A stretch of DNA of 38,850 bases from Solobacterium sp. (GCA_024696355.1 JAILGV010000040.1:1-38850); one strand, 5' to 3'. Shown: positions 25,110 to 34,242, numbered from the stretch's first letter. Notes: generated by a model not told the origin, from the sequence alone. Numbers and translations are program-made.

Positions 25110-26398
25110 ATTCTTCCCGCTTCCTTTTCCTCAAGGATATAAATAATAAACAGTGCCGCTGCCGCCTCGAACGGATACATGGTGAGAAGTGCATTGTCCG
25201 AAACGATCCTGTGATCAGGATAATACACAGCATGCACAATATGTCCGATCCTTCCCGGTCTGTCCAGTGAAGAGACGAATGCATGAAGCTGGCTCATATT
25301 CATGCCGGGACGGTATGTATAGCTTTCGCTTCTGCATGCATCAAAACGCTCCGTCACGAGTTTCCTGAATTCTCTGTACGTATATACATGACCGATATCC
25401 CCGGAAAGCAGATCCAGAATATAATCAGCCATCCCGTAGAAAAATTCCTTTTCCGACAGGATTTTCTTGTGCTGGACGGCAAGAAGCGCATCCGTAATCA
25501 GCTGTGCGCTCCTGAGCTTTTCGTTGATTTCCCCGGCCCTTGTGATCCTCGTCTCAAGCATCAGGATATCCCTGCGGAAGCTTCCGTTCCAGTCCGGAAG
25601 CCGGCGGTGCTCAAATGTGTACTTCACCCCGTCAAAAACGCCGCAGGCTTTCATTGCGTCATAGTATCCGGCTGTCTCCAGCATGTTCAGATAGCTTCTG
25701 TCAAACGACAGGAACATATCCGCGGTGACCTTCGGATAAATATAGGTAATCCCGGGGCAGTCCATATAATTCGGATGCTGGGGAACATTCCGCAGATCGA
25801 CCGCAATGATCTCCTCTGCACCGAGCTGCAGGGCAAAATCCACGGGAAGATTGTCATAATATCCCCCGTCAATGAAATCCCCTTCTTCAAATCTGTGAAC
25901 AGGAAATACCGGCCATGCACTGGCAGAGGAAATCAGCCAGTCAGCCCCGTGTTCGCGCATCATTTCCTTCGTGACCATGACGCCTTCCCTTGTCCTGTAT
26001 CTTGCCGCAATACATCCGAAATCTGTTTTGGAAGCGAAGAATTTCTCCGGGTTGTACAGGCGTCTGATGCCTTCGATCAGCGGCCGGTTGTCGGCGCCTT
26101 TTTCCTCGAAATAGTTTCTGACAAAAGGTATAATCTGTGAACGTTCGTTCATCAGCGTCATCAGGTCAATATCCATGGAGATCGGACTGTTGATGATCTG
26201 GTCCTGACTCAGGTTATGCCAGAGATCATCCATTGCCCTGTAGTCCGACTGGACCGCAAGGGCTCCGTTGAGCGCTCCTATGGACGTTCCCGTGATAATA
26301 TCAAATCTGTTTTTCTGAATCCTGCAGAGAGCACGCATCACGCCGTTCTGATAGCTGCCGCGTGTTCCGCCGCCGGAAAGTACGAGTGCTTTTTTCAT
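25079..26398 (-). CDS. Patatin-like phospholipase family protein
   Basis: A 439-residue cytosolic serine hydrolase. It has the oxyanion motif SGGGTRGSYQ at the start, nucleophile GTSIGALNGAL, and the catalytic Asp in FIDGGYYDNLPVDFA. Patatins hydrolyse acyl esters of phospholipids; the second half is variable and may recognise the substrate. AGGAAC lies at the right distance. Gene order is lrgA-lrgB-patatin-dut-map-pyrophosphatase with short gaps. Confidence 0.9.
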   Translation of the reverse strand: MKKALVLSGGGTRGSYQNGVMRALCRIQKNRFDIITGTSIGALNGALAVQSDYRAMDDLWHNLSQDQIINSPISMDIDLMTLMNERSQIIPFVRNYFEEKGADNRPLIEGIRRLYNPEKFFASKTDFGCIAARYRTREGVMVTKEMMREHGADWLISSASAWPVFPVHRFEEGDFIDGGYYDNLPVDFALQLGAEEIIAVDLRNVPQHPNYMDCPGITYIYPKVTADMFLSFDRSYLNMLETAGYYDAMKACGVFDGVKYTFEHRRLPDWNGSFRRDILMLETRITRAGEINEKLRSAQLITDALLAVQHKKILSEKEFFYGMADYILDLLSGDIGHVYTYREFRKLVTERFDACRSESYTYRPGMNMSQLHAFVSSLDRPGRIGHIVHAVYYPDHRIVSDNALLTMYPFEAAAALFIIYILEEKEAGRIWKDAQSLKK

Positions 26399-26419
26399 TT
26401 CAGTTCCTGATACTTTCTG

Positions 26420-27112
26420 TTACAGCAGTCCGGCAAACATCGGTGCAAGAATCACGGTAATCAGTCCCGCCGTGACAATAGACAGGGAGCTCATGGCGCC
26501 TTCCACCTCTCCGAGTTCCATCGCCCTCGCCGTACCGATCGCATGTGCCGAAGTACCCAGACCGATTCCCCTGGCAACCGGCTCCGTGATTCTGAAAACC
26601 GAGAACACCGTTTCCCCGAGAACATTTCCGACGACACCCGTCAGGATAATCACAGCCACGGCAATCGAAACATAGCCTCCGAGCTCCTCCACGACGCCCA
26701 TGCCGATCGCCGTCGTAATGGACTTGGGAAGGAATGTCACATACTGCGCATGGTCAAAGCCGAACAGCAGGGAAAAAGCAAATACCACAAGAATACTGGT
26801 AAGAACACCCGACAGAATACCGGCAATAATTGCCTTCCAGTTGTCCTTCAGCAGCCGGATCTGTTCATACAGCGGAATAGCCAGGCATACCGTGGCGGGC
26901 GTCAGAAAATAGCTCAGGTATTTCGCACCGGCATTATATGTTTCGTAATCAACATCAAAAACGATCAGAAACGCAATCACCAGCAGAATCGCAATCAGAA
27001 TCGGATTGCACAGAGGATGCTTCAGTTTTTTCTTCAGAAGTACGCCTGCATAATAAGCAAGCAGGGTAAACAGCACGCCGAAGAACGTGGAACCTGCCAG
27101 AAATTCATTCAT
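26420..27112 (-). CDS. lrgB: LrgB/CidB-family membrane protein
   Basis: A 230-residue protein with about seven membrane segments and the family core FLTPATVCLAIPLY, FLPKSITTAIGMGVVEELGG, and GLGTSAHAIGTARAMELGEVEGAMSSL. LrgAB/CidAB modulate murein hydrolase activity and, in several species, move pyruvate or other small acids. It overlaps lrgA by 4 bp. The patatin gene follows after 21 bp. Confidence 0.92.
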   Translation of the reverse strand: MNEFLAGSTFFGVLFTLLAYYAGVLLKKKLKHPLCNPILIAILLVIAFLIVFDVDYETYNAGAKYLSYFLTPATVCLAIPLYEQIRLLKDNWKAIIAGILSGVLTSILVVFAFSLLFGFDHAQYVTFLPKSITTAIGMGVVEELGGYVSIAVAVIILTGVVGNVLGETVFSVFRITEPVARGIGLGTSAHAIGTARAMELGEVEGAMSSLSIVTAGLITVILAPMFAGLL

Positions 27113-27465
27113 GACTTCCTGCCTCCCTTTCTGATCACAAACTGCGTAACGGATGCGGAGACCACCATAACAACAACCGTCGAAACAACCATCAGAACAA
27201 GATACTGAACCCAGTATGCGCGTATCATATCCCAGGAAACGATCAGTCCGGCAGCCGCGGGAATAAACATCACTGCCATAATCTCAATCAGATACTTTCC
27301 CGCCGTGCTGACTGCCTCCAGGGGTATTACATGCGTCGTCAGTGCCGCAAACATCAGAATAATGCCGTAAATACTTGCCGGTACCGGAAGCGGGAGAACT
27401 TCATGAAGAACCTCCCCGATAAAGGACACCAGCAGGATAATGCCAAACTGCTTCAGTAATTTCAT
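27109..27465 (-). CDS. lrgA: LrgA/CidA-family holin-like protein
   Basis: A 118-residue protein with four membrane helices; LPLPVPASIYGIILMF and the MFIPAAAGLI segment are typical of CidA/LrgA. It partners with LrgB. AGAGGTT precedes the ATG. It is separated from the upstream vor operon by a terminator, so it starts its own transcript, although the promoter is not clear. Confidence 0.9.
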   Translation of the reverse strand: MKLLKQFGIILLVSFIGEVLHEVLPLPVPASIYGIILMFAALTTHVIPLEAVSTAGKYLIEIMAVMFIPAAAGLIVSWDMIRAYWVQYLVLMVVSTVVVMVVSASVTQFVIRKGGRKS

Positions 27466-27510
27466 ACAGAACCTCTTTATCAGTAACTAATAATATGATA
27501 CCAAAGCATT

Positions 27511-27544
27511 AAAAAAAAGCAGAGATTTTCATATATCTCCGCTT
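27511..27544 (-). terminator. Terminator of the T-box/vor operon
   Basis: On the minus strand AAGCGGAGAT and ATCTCTGCTT pair (one G-U) around an 8-nt loop, followed by a long T run. Confidence 0.8.
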
Positions 27545-27556
27545 TCTTCTGATGAT

Positions 27557-28096
27557 TTATCCGTTGACGGAATATCCTGTTTCAATCGCCTTCAGGTTGA
27601 TATCAAGCAGATCTGCGTGTCTTGAGGATACCACCTTGCGGAGGGCATCTTCCAGATGATCATGAGATACAACCGGACATTCACGGATCAGTTTTCCTGT
27701 CATTACCATGTTGGCAAGACCCGGAGCGCCGAGTTCCTGGGCAATCTTCGTAGCCGGCAGATAATAAACAGTCACATCATCACGCTTTACTTTTCTTTCA
27801 ATCAGCGTGGATTCCACAAAGATCACACCGCCCGGCACAACCGTATTCTCAAATTTTTCCAGTGAAGGAAGATTCATGGCAATGAGAATATCCGGGTTTG
27901 TAATAATCGGTGAGCCGATCGGCTCGTCACTGATCGTAACGCTGCAGTTTGCCGTGCCGCCACGCATTTCAGGTCCGTAGGAAGGAAGCCAGCTCAGCTG
28001 CTTTTCCTCCATCAGCGCCTTGTACGCAAGGAACTTGCCGGCAAACAGAACACCCTGTCCGCCGAATCCGGCAATCAGTATCTGTGTCACTGCCAT
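27557..28096 (-). CDS. vorC: 2-oxoacid:ferredoxin oxidoreductase, gamma subunit
   Basis: This 179-residue subunit has the family start [16 protein letters not shown], then [19 protein letters not shown] and a Rossmann-like body. It forms the domain that binds coenzyme A with the alpha subunit in VOR/KOR-type enzymes. AGGGAGG precedes the ATG, 2 bp after the beta stop. Last gene before the terminator. Confidence 0.92.
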   Translation of the reverse strand: MAVTQILIAGFGGQGVLFAGKFLAYKALMEEKQLSWLPSYGPEMRGGTANCSVTISDEPIGSPIITNPDILIAMNLPSLEKFENTVVPGGVIFVESTLIERKVKRDDVTVYYLPATKIAQELGAPGLANMVMTGKLIRECPVVSHDHLEDALRKVVSSRHADLLDINLKAIETGYSVNG

Positions 28097-28098
28097 AT

Positions 28099-28845
28099 TC
28101 AGTCCTCCCTGCTCCTGTCTTTATAGACACCGAGCGGATAATAAGGGATCATGCTGTTTTCAACAAATTCAAGAGCTTTCTGCGGTGTCATGCCCCAGTT
28201 GGTAGGACAAGAGGACACAACCTCAACGAGTGAGAAGCCTTTCTTCTCAATCTGATTCCGGAACGCCTTCTCGATTGTTTTCTTTGCCTCACGGACGTTT
28301 CTGACATTGTTGACGGCAACACGGGCAATAAATTCCGGTCCGTCCAGAGAGGAAAGAAGCTCACTGACTCTGATCGGATAGCCTGCCGTCAGGACATCTC
28401 TTCCGTAAGGGGAAGTCTGCGTTACCTGTCCGGGAAGTGATGTCGGAGCCATCTGGCCGCCTGTCATGCCGTAAATCGCATTATTCACGAAAATGATCGT
28501 AATGTTTTCATTTCTCGTTGCTGCATGGACGATCTCCGCCATACCGATGGATGCCAGGTCACCGTCTCCCTGATAGGCAAATACAACGCTGTCGGGAAGT
28601 GAACGCTTGATGCCGGTCGCCACTGCCGGAGCTCGTCCGTGCGCAGCTTCAACCATGTCGCATCTGAAGTAATTGTAGGCCATAACCGCACAGCCTACGG
28701 GAGCCACACCGATGGTATCGCCTTCAACGCCGAGCGTGTCGATTGCTTCGGCGACAAGCCTGTGAATAATACCGTGTGTGCAGCCGGGGCAGTAATGAAG
28801 TTCCGCATCCGTCAGTGCATGCGGCTTTTCAAATACAACTGTCAT
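28099..28845 (-). CDS. vorA: 2-oxoacid:ferredoxin oxidoreductase, TPP-binding beta subunit
   Basis: A 248-residue subunit with YCPGCTHGIIHRL at the start, the TPP motif GDGDLASIGMAEIVHAA..NNAIYGMTGGQM, and VGCAVM. It holds thiamine pyrophosphate and forms the carbanion or enamine intermediate. The start overlaps the alpha stop (TAATG) and AAGGAGGTG lies inside the alpha end. Confidence 0.93.
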   Translation of the reverse strand: MTVVFEKPHALTDAELHYCPGCTHGIIHRLVAEAIDTLGVEGDTIGVAPVGCAVMAYNYFRCDMVEAAHGRAPAVATGIKRSLPDSVVFAYQGDGDLASIGMAEIVHAATRNENITIIFVNNAIYGMTGGQMAPTSLPGQVTQTSPYGRDVLTAGYPIRVSELLSSLDGPEFIARVAVNNVRNVREAKKTIEKAFRNQIEKKGFSLVEVVSSCPTNWGMTPQKALEFVENSMIPYYPLGVYKDRSRED

Positions 28846-29906
28846 TACTCAGCACCTCCTTCCAGCTTTTCAACAAGTTCCGTAACTTCCTGCGGTGACG
28901 GGATAATTCCTCCCGAACGCTGGCAGAGATATACCGGACGGATGCATTCTTCCGCAAGCTTCACATCCTCAATCATCTGGCCCATGGAAAGCTCAACGGA
29001 GACAAATGCCTTTACATGGTCAGCAGCCTCGCGGATGACCTTCTTCGGGAACGGCCATACCGTAATCGGGCGGATCATTCCTGCCCTGATACCCTTCTTT
29101 CTCAGCGCCGTAACGGCATTTCTGGATACACGGGCAGCGATTCCGAAAGCCACGATGCAGTAGTCCGCATCATCCATCATATAGCTTTCATAGCGCACTT
29201 CATGCTCTTCAATGTATTTGTAGCGCTCAAAGCGGTCATTATTGGTCTTTTCCAGAATTTCCGGAACCAGATACAGTGAATTGACGACATTGTGCTCACG
29301 TGCCATTTTTGTGCCTGTGACTGCCCACGGCTTTTCAACCACATTGACATGTTCCTCGGGAAGAACAACCGGCTCCATGGTCTGTCCGAGCGTGCCGTCC
29401 GCCAGGATCATGGCAGGCATGCGGTATTTGTCGCCCAGATCGAACGCAAGCGCAGTCAGGTCAGCCATTTCCTGAACGGATGACGGTGTCAGAACAATCA
29501 GATGATAGTCGCCGTGTCCGCCGCCCTTTGTTGCCTGGAAATAGTCACTCTGCGAAGGCTGGATGCCGCCGAGTCCGGGGCCGCCTCTCTGAACATTGAT
29601 GATCAGCGCCGGAAGATCAGCGCCGGCAATATAGGAAATACCTTCCTGCTTCAGGGAAATTCCCGGAGAGGAGGAAGATGTCATGACACGCTTTCCTGTC
29701 GAAGCAACACCGTAAACCATATTGATTGCGGCAATTTCCGACTCTGCCTGCAGGAATACACCTCCCATTTTCGGCAGACGCTTCGCCATGTAGGCAGTCA
29801 GTTCTGTCTGCGGTGTGATCGGATAACCGAAGTAATGCCTGCAGCCTGCTCTCAGGGCAGCTTCAGCGATTGCCTCGTTCCCCTTCATAAGTACTTTTTC
29901 AGCCAT
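28845..29906 (-). CDS. vorB: 2-oxoacid:ferredoxin oxidoreductase, alpha subunit (VorB type)
   Basis: A 353-residue subunit with GNEAIAEAALRAGCRHYFGYPITPQTE, VMTSSSSPGISLKQEG and RGGPGLGG, as in 3-methyl-2-oxobutanoate dehydrogenase subunit VorB. With the beta, gamma and ferredoxin subunits it interconverts branched-chain 2-oxoacids and acyl-CoA plus CO2, with ferredoxin. Specificity between VOR and KOR/IOR types cannot be settled from motifs; linkage to ilvE favours branched chains. Confidence 0.9.
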   Translation of the reverse strand: MAEKVLMKGNEAIAEAALRAGCRHYFGYPITPQTELTAYMAKRLPKMGGVFLQAESEIAAINMVYGVASTGKRVMTSSSSPGISLKQEGISYIAGADLPALIINVQRGGPGLGGIQPSQSDYFQATKGGGHGDYHLIVLTPSSVQEMADLTALAFDLGDKYRMPAMILADGTLGQTMEPVVLPEEHVNVVEKPWAVTGTKMAREHNVVNSLYLVPEILEKTNNDRFERYKYIEEHEVRYESYMMDDADYCIVAFGIAARVSRNAVTALRKKGIRAGMIRPITVWPFPKKVIREAADHVKAFVSVELSMGQMIEDVKLAEECIRPVYLCQRSGGIIPSPQEVTELVEKLEGGAE

Positions 29907-29915
29907 GACTTCACC

Positions 29916-30122
29916 TTACCTTTCCACCGTGATCACACAGTCGGGACACATAATTGCACAGCTTGCGCATCCGATGCATGCCTCCTGATCGGTAATGACC
30001 GCAGGAGAGTGTCCTTTTTTGTTGATCCTGTCAGCTGCGATTACCAGAATATGCTTCGGGCATACACTGACGCAGAGTCCGCAGCCCTTGCAGATATCGG
30101 TATTGAAAGTAACCTTTGCCAT
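29916..30122 (-). CDS. vorD: Ferredoxin-like delta subunit with two 4Fe-4S clusters
   Basis: A 68-residue protein, MAKVTFNTDICKGCGLC, with two CxxCxxCxxxCP motifs (CKGCGLCVSVCP and CIGCASCAIMCP). It is the electron carrier subunit of the oxidoreductase. Start at 30122 after GAGGAG; an ATG at 30146 overlaps the ATPase gene end. The alpha gene follows after 9 bp. Confidence 0.9.
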   Translation of the reverse strand: MAKVTFNTDICKGCGLCVSVCPKHILVIAADRINKKGHSPAVITDQEACIGCASCAIMCPDCVITVER

Positions 30123-30142
30123 AATATCCGTTCTCCTCAGTC

Positions 30143-30814
30143 TCATTCATCTGTGATCTTCTTCTGCAGTTTCAGCGGAAACAGATCCGGAATGAGGTCC
30201 TTTAAATCTTCGTAAAGCGTATCATGCACTGCCGTCATGACAACAGGCAGTCCGGAAAGCTCAGACAGCTTCTGAACATGCACCTGTGAATCAAGCACGG
30301 TCCCTGCCGTTGTTTCCGGGCCGAGATTGGTATTGTTGATGATTCCCGTAAAATGCATGCCGCATGCATATTCAATTTCGTGCAGAACTTCCATGGCATC
30401 TTCCGCATTCTGCGTCAGAGGCCTGCAGAAATTTGCTACAAAGAACATGTCATAGTTATTTTCTTCCAGAATATAAGGCGTAAACCTTCCCAGTGCCAGA
30501 GCGCCTCTGTCATCTCCTCCGATATCCAGAACCGCATACCTGGATTTGTTCTGCACCAGTGAATATGCACTTGAAGGCAGTGCCGGAAGATCAACATTGC
30601 TGTTGGCATACGGAAGCGCAATCACATCGATTCCCCTCTTCCGCATTTCTTCCTCGCTGTCCTTCATGCGGAAGTACGGATTGACAATATCCAGATCCGC
30701 GATGGCAACCGGAAGCCCCAGTTCCCTGAGATACAGTGCATAATTTACTGCGATATTGGTCTTGCCGCTGCCGTAGTGTCCCATCAGCAGCGACAGACGT
30801 TTCGGTTTCAGCAT
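30143..30814 (-). CDS. P-loop (SIMIBI/MinD-like) ATPase of the vor operon, unknown role
   Basis: A 223-residue protein with Walker A GHYGSGKTN near the start, a switch-like ADLDIVNPYFR, Walker B-like AVLDIGGDDRG, and a base-recognition-like segment GIINNTNLG. It resembles ParA/MinD/CobQ-type NTPases but lacks the deviant KGGxGKT lysine. No Cys pair or membrane target sequence is seen. It overlaps ilvE by 7 bp and is followed by the ferredoxin subunit, so it is an integral part of the operon. Possible roles (Fe-S loading, ATP-driven electron transfer) are guesses. Confidence 0.75.
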   Translation of the reverse strand: MLKPKRLSLLMGHYGSGKTNIAVNYALYLRELGLPVAIADLDIVNPYFRMKDSEEEMRKRGIDVIALPYANSNVDLPALPSSAYSLVQNKSRYAVLDIGGDDRGALALGRFTPYILEENNYDMFFVANFCRPLTQNAEDAMEVLHEIEYACGMHFTGIINNTNLGPETTAGTVLDSQVHVQKLSELSGLPVVMTAVHDTLYEDLKDLIPDLFPLKLQKKITDE

Positions 30815-31881
30815 ACTTTATGGATCCAGTTTTTCGTATCCTCGATATGACCCCACTGAATGCCTGTCAGTGTGTCATAAAGCTTCTGTGTCACTTCACC
30901 GATCCTGCCGTCACCGATCGTGTATTCTTCACCCTGATAGCTGAGCCAGCCTACCGGTGAAACAACCGCTGCGGTACCGGTTCCCCAGAACTCTTCCAGT
31001 GTTCCGTTTTTGGCAGCTTCAATCACTTCGTCAACGGAAATCAGACGTTCCGTTACCTTGTAGCCCATATCCCTGAGCAGTTCGATGCATGACTTTCTGG
31101 TGATGCCGGGAAGAACTGATCCGGTCAGCGCAGGAGTGATGATCTCCCCGTTGATCTTGAACATGACATTCATGGCACCGACTTCCTCGATGTATTTTCT
31201 TTCAACGCCGTCAAGCCAGAGAACCTGTGTATAGCCGTGCTCGGCTGCCACTTTTCCTGCTCTCAGGGATGCCGCATAGTTGCCGCCGCACTTGGCATAG
31301 CCTGTGCCGCCTCTGACTGCACGGACATCTCTGGATTCAATCGCAATCTTGACCGGATTGATGCCTTCTGCATAATATGCACCGCTCGGTGAAAGAATTA
31401 CGGCAAAAGTCGTATTGTGAACTGCATGCACGCCCAGATTTTCATCATTTCCGAATTCAAACGGACGGATGTACAGGGAGGAACCCTCAGAGTAAGGAAC
31501 CCAGTCTTTTTCCATCTTTACGAGCGTATCAAGAATTTCCATCCACATCTGTGAATCGATTTCCGGCAGACATAAACGTTCGGCACTGTTGTTCATTCTC
31601 TTTCCGTTCTCATCCGGGCGGAACATTACGATCTCACCCTTCACGTTGCGGTATGCCTTCATGCCTTCAAAAATCTCAACGCCGTAATGAAGAACTGTTG
31701 ACGCCGGATGAATCGGCAGATAGCCGAACGGAACAATACGGAGATTGTGCCAGCCTTCCTTTTCATTGTGATCCATCAGGAACATGTGATCGGTAAAGAT
31801 TCTGCCGAACCCGAGCTTTGATTCATCCTGCGGACGCTCCCTGGGTTCTGTTGTTTTTGTAACCTTAATGTCTAAACTCAT
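30808..31881 (-). CDS. ilvE: Branched-chain amino acid aminotransferase
   Basis: A 357-residue fold-type IV PLP enzyme. Features: FGRIFTDHMFLMDH, HYGVEIFEGMKAYR, RPFEFG, the PLP lysine in GGTGYAKCGGNYAASL, WLDGVERKYIEEVGAMNVMF, and EFWGTGTAAVVSPVG. It interconverts Val, Leu, Ile with their 2-oxoacids using glutamate. AGGAGGAG sets the start at 31881. It sits 28 bp after the acyl-CoA synthetase fusion gene in the T-box operon. Confidence 0.95.
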   Translation of the reverse strand: MSLDIKVTKTTEPRERPQDESKLGFGRIFTDHMFLMDHNEKEGWHNLRIVPFGYLPIHPASTVLHYGVEIFEGMKAYRNVKGEIVMFRPDENGKRMNNSAERLCLPEIDSQMWMEILDTLVKMEKDWVPYSEGSSLYIRPFEFGNDENLGVHAVHNTTFAVILSPSGAYYAEGINPVKIAIESRDVRAVRGGTGYAKCGGNYAASLRAGKVAAEHGYTQVLWLDGVERKYIEEVGAMNVMFKINGEIITPALTGSVLPGITRKSCIELLRDMGYKVTERLISVDEVIEAAKNGTLEEFWGTGTAAVVSPVGWLSYQGEEYTIGDGRIGEVTQKLYDTLTGIQWGHIEDTKNWIHKVC

Positions 31882-31909
31882 GAGATTCTCCTCCTGCTTT
31901 TTCCTGTAG

Positions 31910-34183
31910 TTACAGCTGTGATCTGATAATCTTTCCGTTGATTGTCTTCGGCAGTTCATCACAGAAGACAACTTTGCGGGGATACTTGTAAGGTGCGGTA
32001 TGCTGCTTGACGTAGTTCTGAATTTCCTTCTTGAGCTCTTCGGTCGGCTCCTTGTCCTTCATCAGCACAACGGAAGCCTTAACGATCTGTCCTCTGACTT
32101 CGTCCGGTTCCGGAGAAACCGCACAGTCAAGGACATACGGCAGTTCAAGAATTACGGATTCGATCTCGAACGGCCCGATACGGTAGCCGGAAGACTTGAT
32201 GATATCGTCTCCGCGTCCGACATACCAGTAGTAGTCATCCTCATCACGCCATGCAATATCACCGGTGTGATAGAAGCCGTCATGAACCTGCTCACGTGTT
32301 TTTTCTGTGTCTCTGTAGTATTCCCGGAACAGTCCTGTCGGCGAACCGTCAGCAAGACTGATGCAGATTTCTCCCGGTTCACCGTCAGCGACAGGCTTGC
32401 CGTCCCTGCTCAGCAGTGAAATCTGATACTGCGGCGATGCCTTGCCCATGGAACCGAGCTTGACCGGATTGCCGCCGAAATTGGCGATAACCAGCGTCGT
32501 TTCCGTCTGACCGAATCCCTCCATGACTTCCAGACCGGTTGCCTTCCTGAAAAGTCTTGCAACTTCCGGATTCAGCGCCTCACCGGCTGTTGTCATATGC
32601 TTGACCGATGAGAAGTCATATTTGGAAATATCTTCGCGGACCATCATTCTCAGCATGGTCGGCGGTGCACAGAATGTCGTAATGCCGTACTGCTTGAACA
32701 GCGGCAGGATATCCGATGCATGGAATCTGTCGAAGTCATATACGAATACGGCGCCTTCGCACATCCACTGTCCGTATAATTTGCCCCAGAGGGATTTTCC
32801 CCATCCGGTGTCGGATATCGTAAAGTGCAGTCCGTCAGGTTCGCATCTGTGCCAGTAGCGCGCTGTCATAAAGTGACCGAGCGCATATGTATGCTTGTGT
32901 TCAACCATTTTCGGGTTGCCCGTTGTACCGCTTGAGAAGAACATCAGGGCCGGTTCCTCACCTGCCGGGGTATCTTCCGATCTTGCGAATACGGAAGAAT
33001 ACATTTTGTATTCACTGTTGAAGTCACGCCAGCCTTCCTTCGGCTCTCCTACGATCATTTTCAGCTTTACGCTCGGACATTTGGCAATTGCCGCATCGGC
33101 AATATCAGCCACGTCACCGTCCGAAGTGCAGATGATCGCGGAAACTCCCGCAGAATCAAATCTGTAGCAGAAATCATGCTCGCGCAGCTGATAGGTTGCC
33201 GGAATTGCAATCGCTCCCAGCTTGTGCAGGCCGACCATCGCAAACCAGAACTGATAGTGGCGCTTCAGTACAAGCATGACTTTGTCGCCCTTTTTGATGC
33301 CCAGTGACTTGAAGTAGTTTGCGCAGCGGCTGGACTCTTTCTTAATGTCCTTGAATGTATACCGGCGTTCCGTCTTGTTCACATCAAGGTGAATCATTGC
33401 CAGCTTGTCCGGATATTTGTCTGCGATTTTGTCAACGACGTCAAATCCGAAATTGAATCTGTCTGTATTTTTGAAATTGATTTCCTTCGGTGAACCGTTG
33501 GGATTTTCGGTGACTTCAACAAATTCATCGACAAGAAGTCTGGAATCAGCGAACTTCTCGGCAGATACATCCTCGTACTCGACTTCCTCATGCTTTGCTT
33601 CGCCGGGAAGAATAATTGCAAGGAATACGCAGTCTTTTCCGCCTACGGCAATCATGCCGTGCGGTGAGGAACTGTTGTAGAGAATACTGTCGCCCTTATG
33701 CAGGATTTCCTGATTGTCGCCGATCTGAATTTTCAGGGATCCTGATACAACATAGTCGAATTCCTGCCCGTCATGCGTCGTCGTATGAATCGGCGCATTC
33801 TGAAGTTCATCCGAATATTCGTATCTTACCCAGTACGGCTCGGCAATCTTGTTGCGGAAACGCGGGGCAAGATTCTTGATCAGGATGCCTTCTTCCTTGG
33901 CAGTTTCCAGACCTTCGTCTTTTCTTGTTACTGTGTATGAACTGAGTCTTGCTGTAGAGTTGCCTTCAAGAAGTTCCGAAAAATCAACTCCGAAGGTTAA
34001 TGCACATTTGTGGATAAAACTGAACGGCAGGTCCGCCTCACCGCTTTCATATCTCCGGTAATCCTCGACAGTCACTTCAGTGGAGCGCGCTACTTCCTCC
34101 TCCGACATACCCAGTACGTCACGGATTTCCCGGACACGTGAAGCAATTTCTTTCAGTCTGGTCCTCGTGTTCTGTGTGCTCAT
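31910..34183 (-). CDS. XRE-HTH / cupin / acyl-CoA synthetase fusion protein
   Basis: A 757-residue protein with three parts in one frame. Residues 8-73 form an XRE-type helix-turn-helix (LGMSEEEVARSTEVTVEDYRR). Residues about 111-195 form a cupin (HTTTHDGQEFDYVVSG, then HKGDSILYNSSSPHG). Residues about 240-757 form an AMP-forming acyl-CoA synthetase of the medium-chain (ACSM) type: SSGTTGNPK (417-425), GFGQTETT, YHTGD, GRGDDIIKSSGYRIGP and catalytic Lys751 in TINGKI. XRE-cupin regulators and acyl-CoA synthetases are often neighbours; here they are one chain. AGGAGGG at normal spacing sets the start. First gene after the T-box. The acyl substrate is inferred to be short or branched chain. Confidence 0.92.
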   Translation of the reverse strand: MSTQNTRTRLKEIASRVREIRDVLGMSEEEVARSTEVTVEDYRRYESGEADLPFSFIHKCALTFGVDFSELLEGNSTARLSSYTVTRKDEGLETAKEEGILIKNLAPRFRNKIAEPYWVRYEYSDELQNAPIHTTTHDGQEFDYVVSGSLKIQIGDNQEILHKGDSILYNSSSPHGMIAVGGKDCVFLAIILPGEAKHEEVEYEDVSAEKFADSRLLVDEFVEVTENPNGSPKEINFKNTDRFNFGFDVVDKIADKYPDKLAMIHLDVNKTERRYTFKDIKKESSRCANYFKSLGIKKGDKVMLVLKRHYQFWFAMVGLHKLGAIAIPATYQLREHDFCYRFDSAGVSAIICTSDGDVADIADAAIAKCPSVKLKMIVGEPKEGWRDFNSEYKMYSSVFARSEDTPAGEEPALMFFSSGTTGNPKMVEHKHTYALGHFMTARYWHRCEPDGLHFTISDTGWGKSLWGKLYGQWMCEGAVFVYDFDRFHASDILPLFKQYGITTFCAPPTMLRMMVREDISKYDFSSVKHMTTAGEALNPEVARLFRKATGLEVMEGFGQTETTLVIANFGGNPVKLGSMGKASPQYQISLLSRDGKPVADGEPGEICISLADGSPTGLFREYYRDTEKTREQVHDGFYHTGDIAWRDEDDYYWYVGRGDDIIKSSGYRIGPFEIESVILELPYVLDCAVSPEPDEVRGQIVKASVVLMKDKEPTEELKKEIQNYVKQHTAPYKYPRKVVFCDELPKTINGKIIRSQL

Positions 34184-34206
34184 GGCCACCCTCCTGCTGA
34201 GACGAA

Positions 34207-34242
34207 GAAAGGCTCGTCTCAAATAATTGTTTGAGACGAGCC
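34207..34242 (-). terminator. Regulated terminator of the T-box leader
   Basis: GGCTCGTCTCAAA and TTTGAGACGAGCC (34211-34242) form a 13-bp stem with a six-base loop, followed by TTTCTT on the minus strand. It competes with the antiterminator containing the T-box sequence. Confidence 0.88.

Noticed and set aside
23713-27485. Shared AGTTACTGAYAAAGAGG before the pyrophosphatase (23712) and lrgA (27465)
   Set aside because: In the first case it is simply the last codons and stop of map plus a ribosome site, so the likeness is chance.
31910-34183. Possible frameshift or assembly join making the XRE-cupin-synthetase fusion
   Set aside because: The frame is continuous from an SD-supported start through all three domains with a plausible linker (about 196-240); nothing in the sequence suggests a broken gene.
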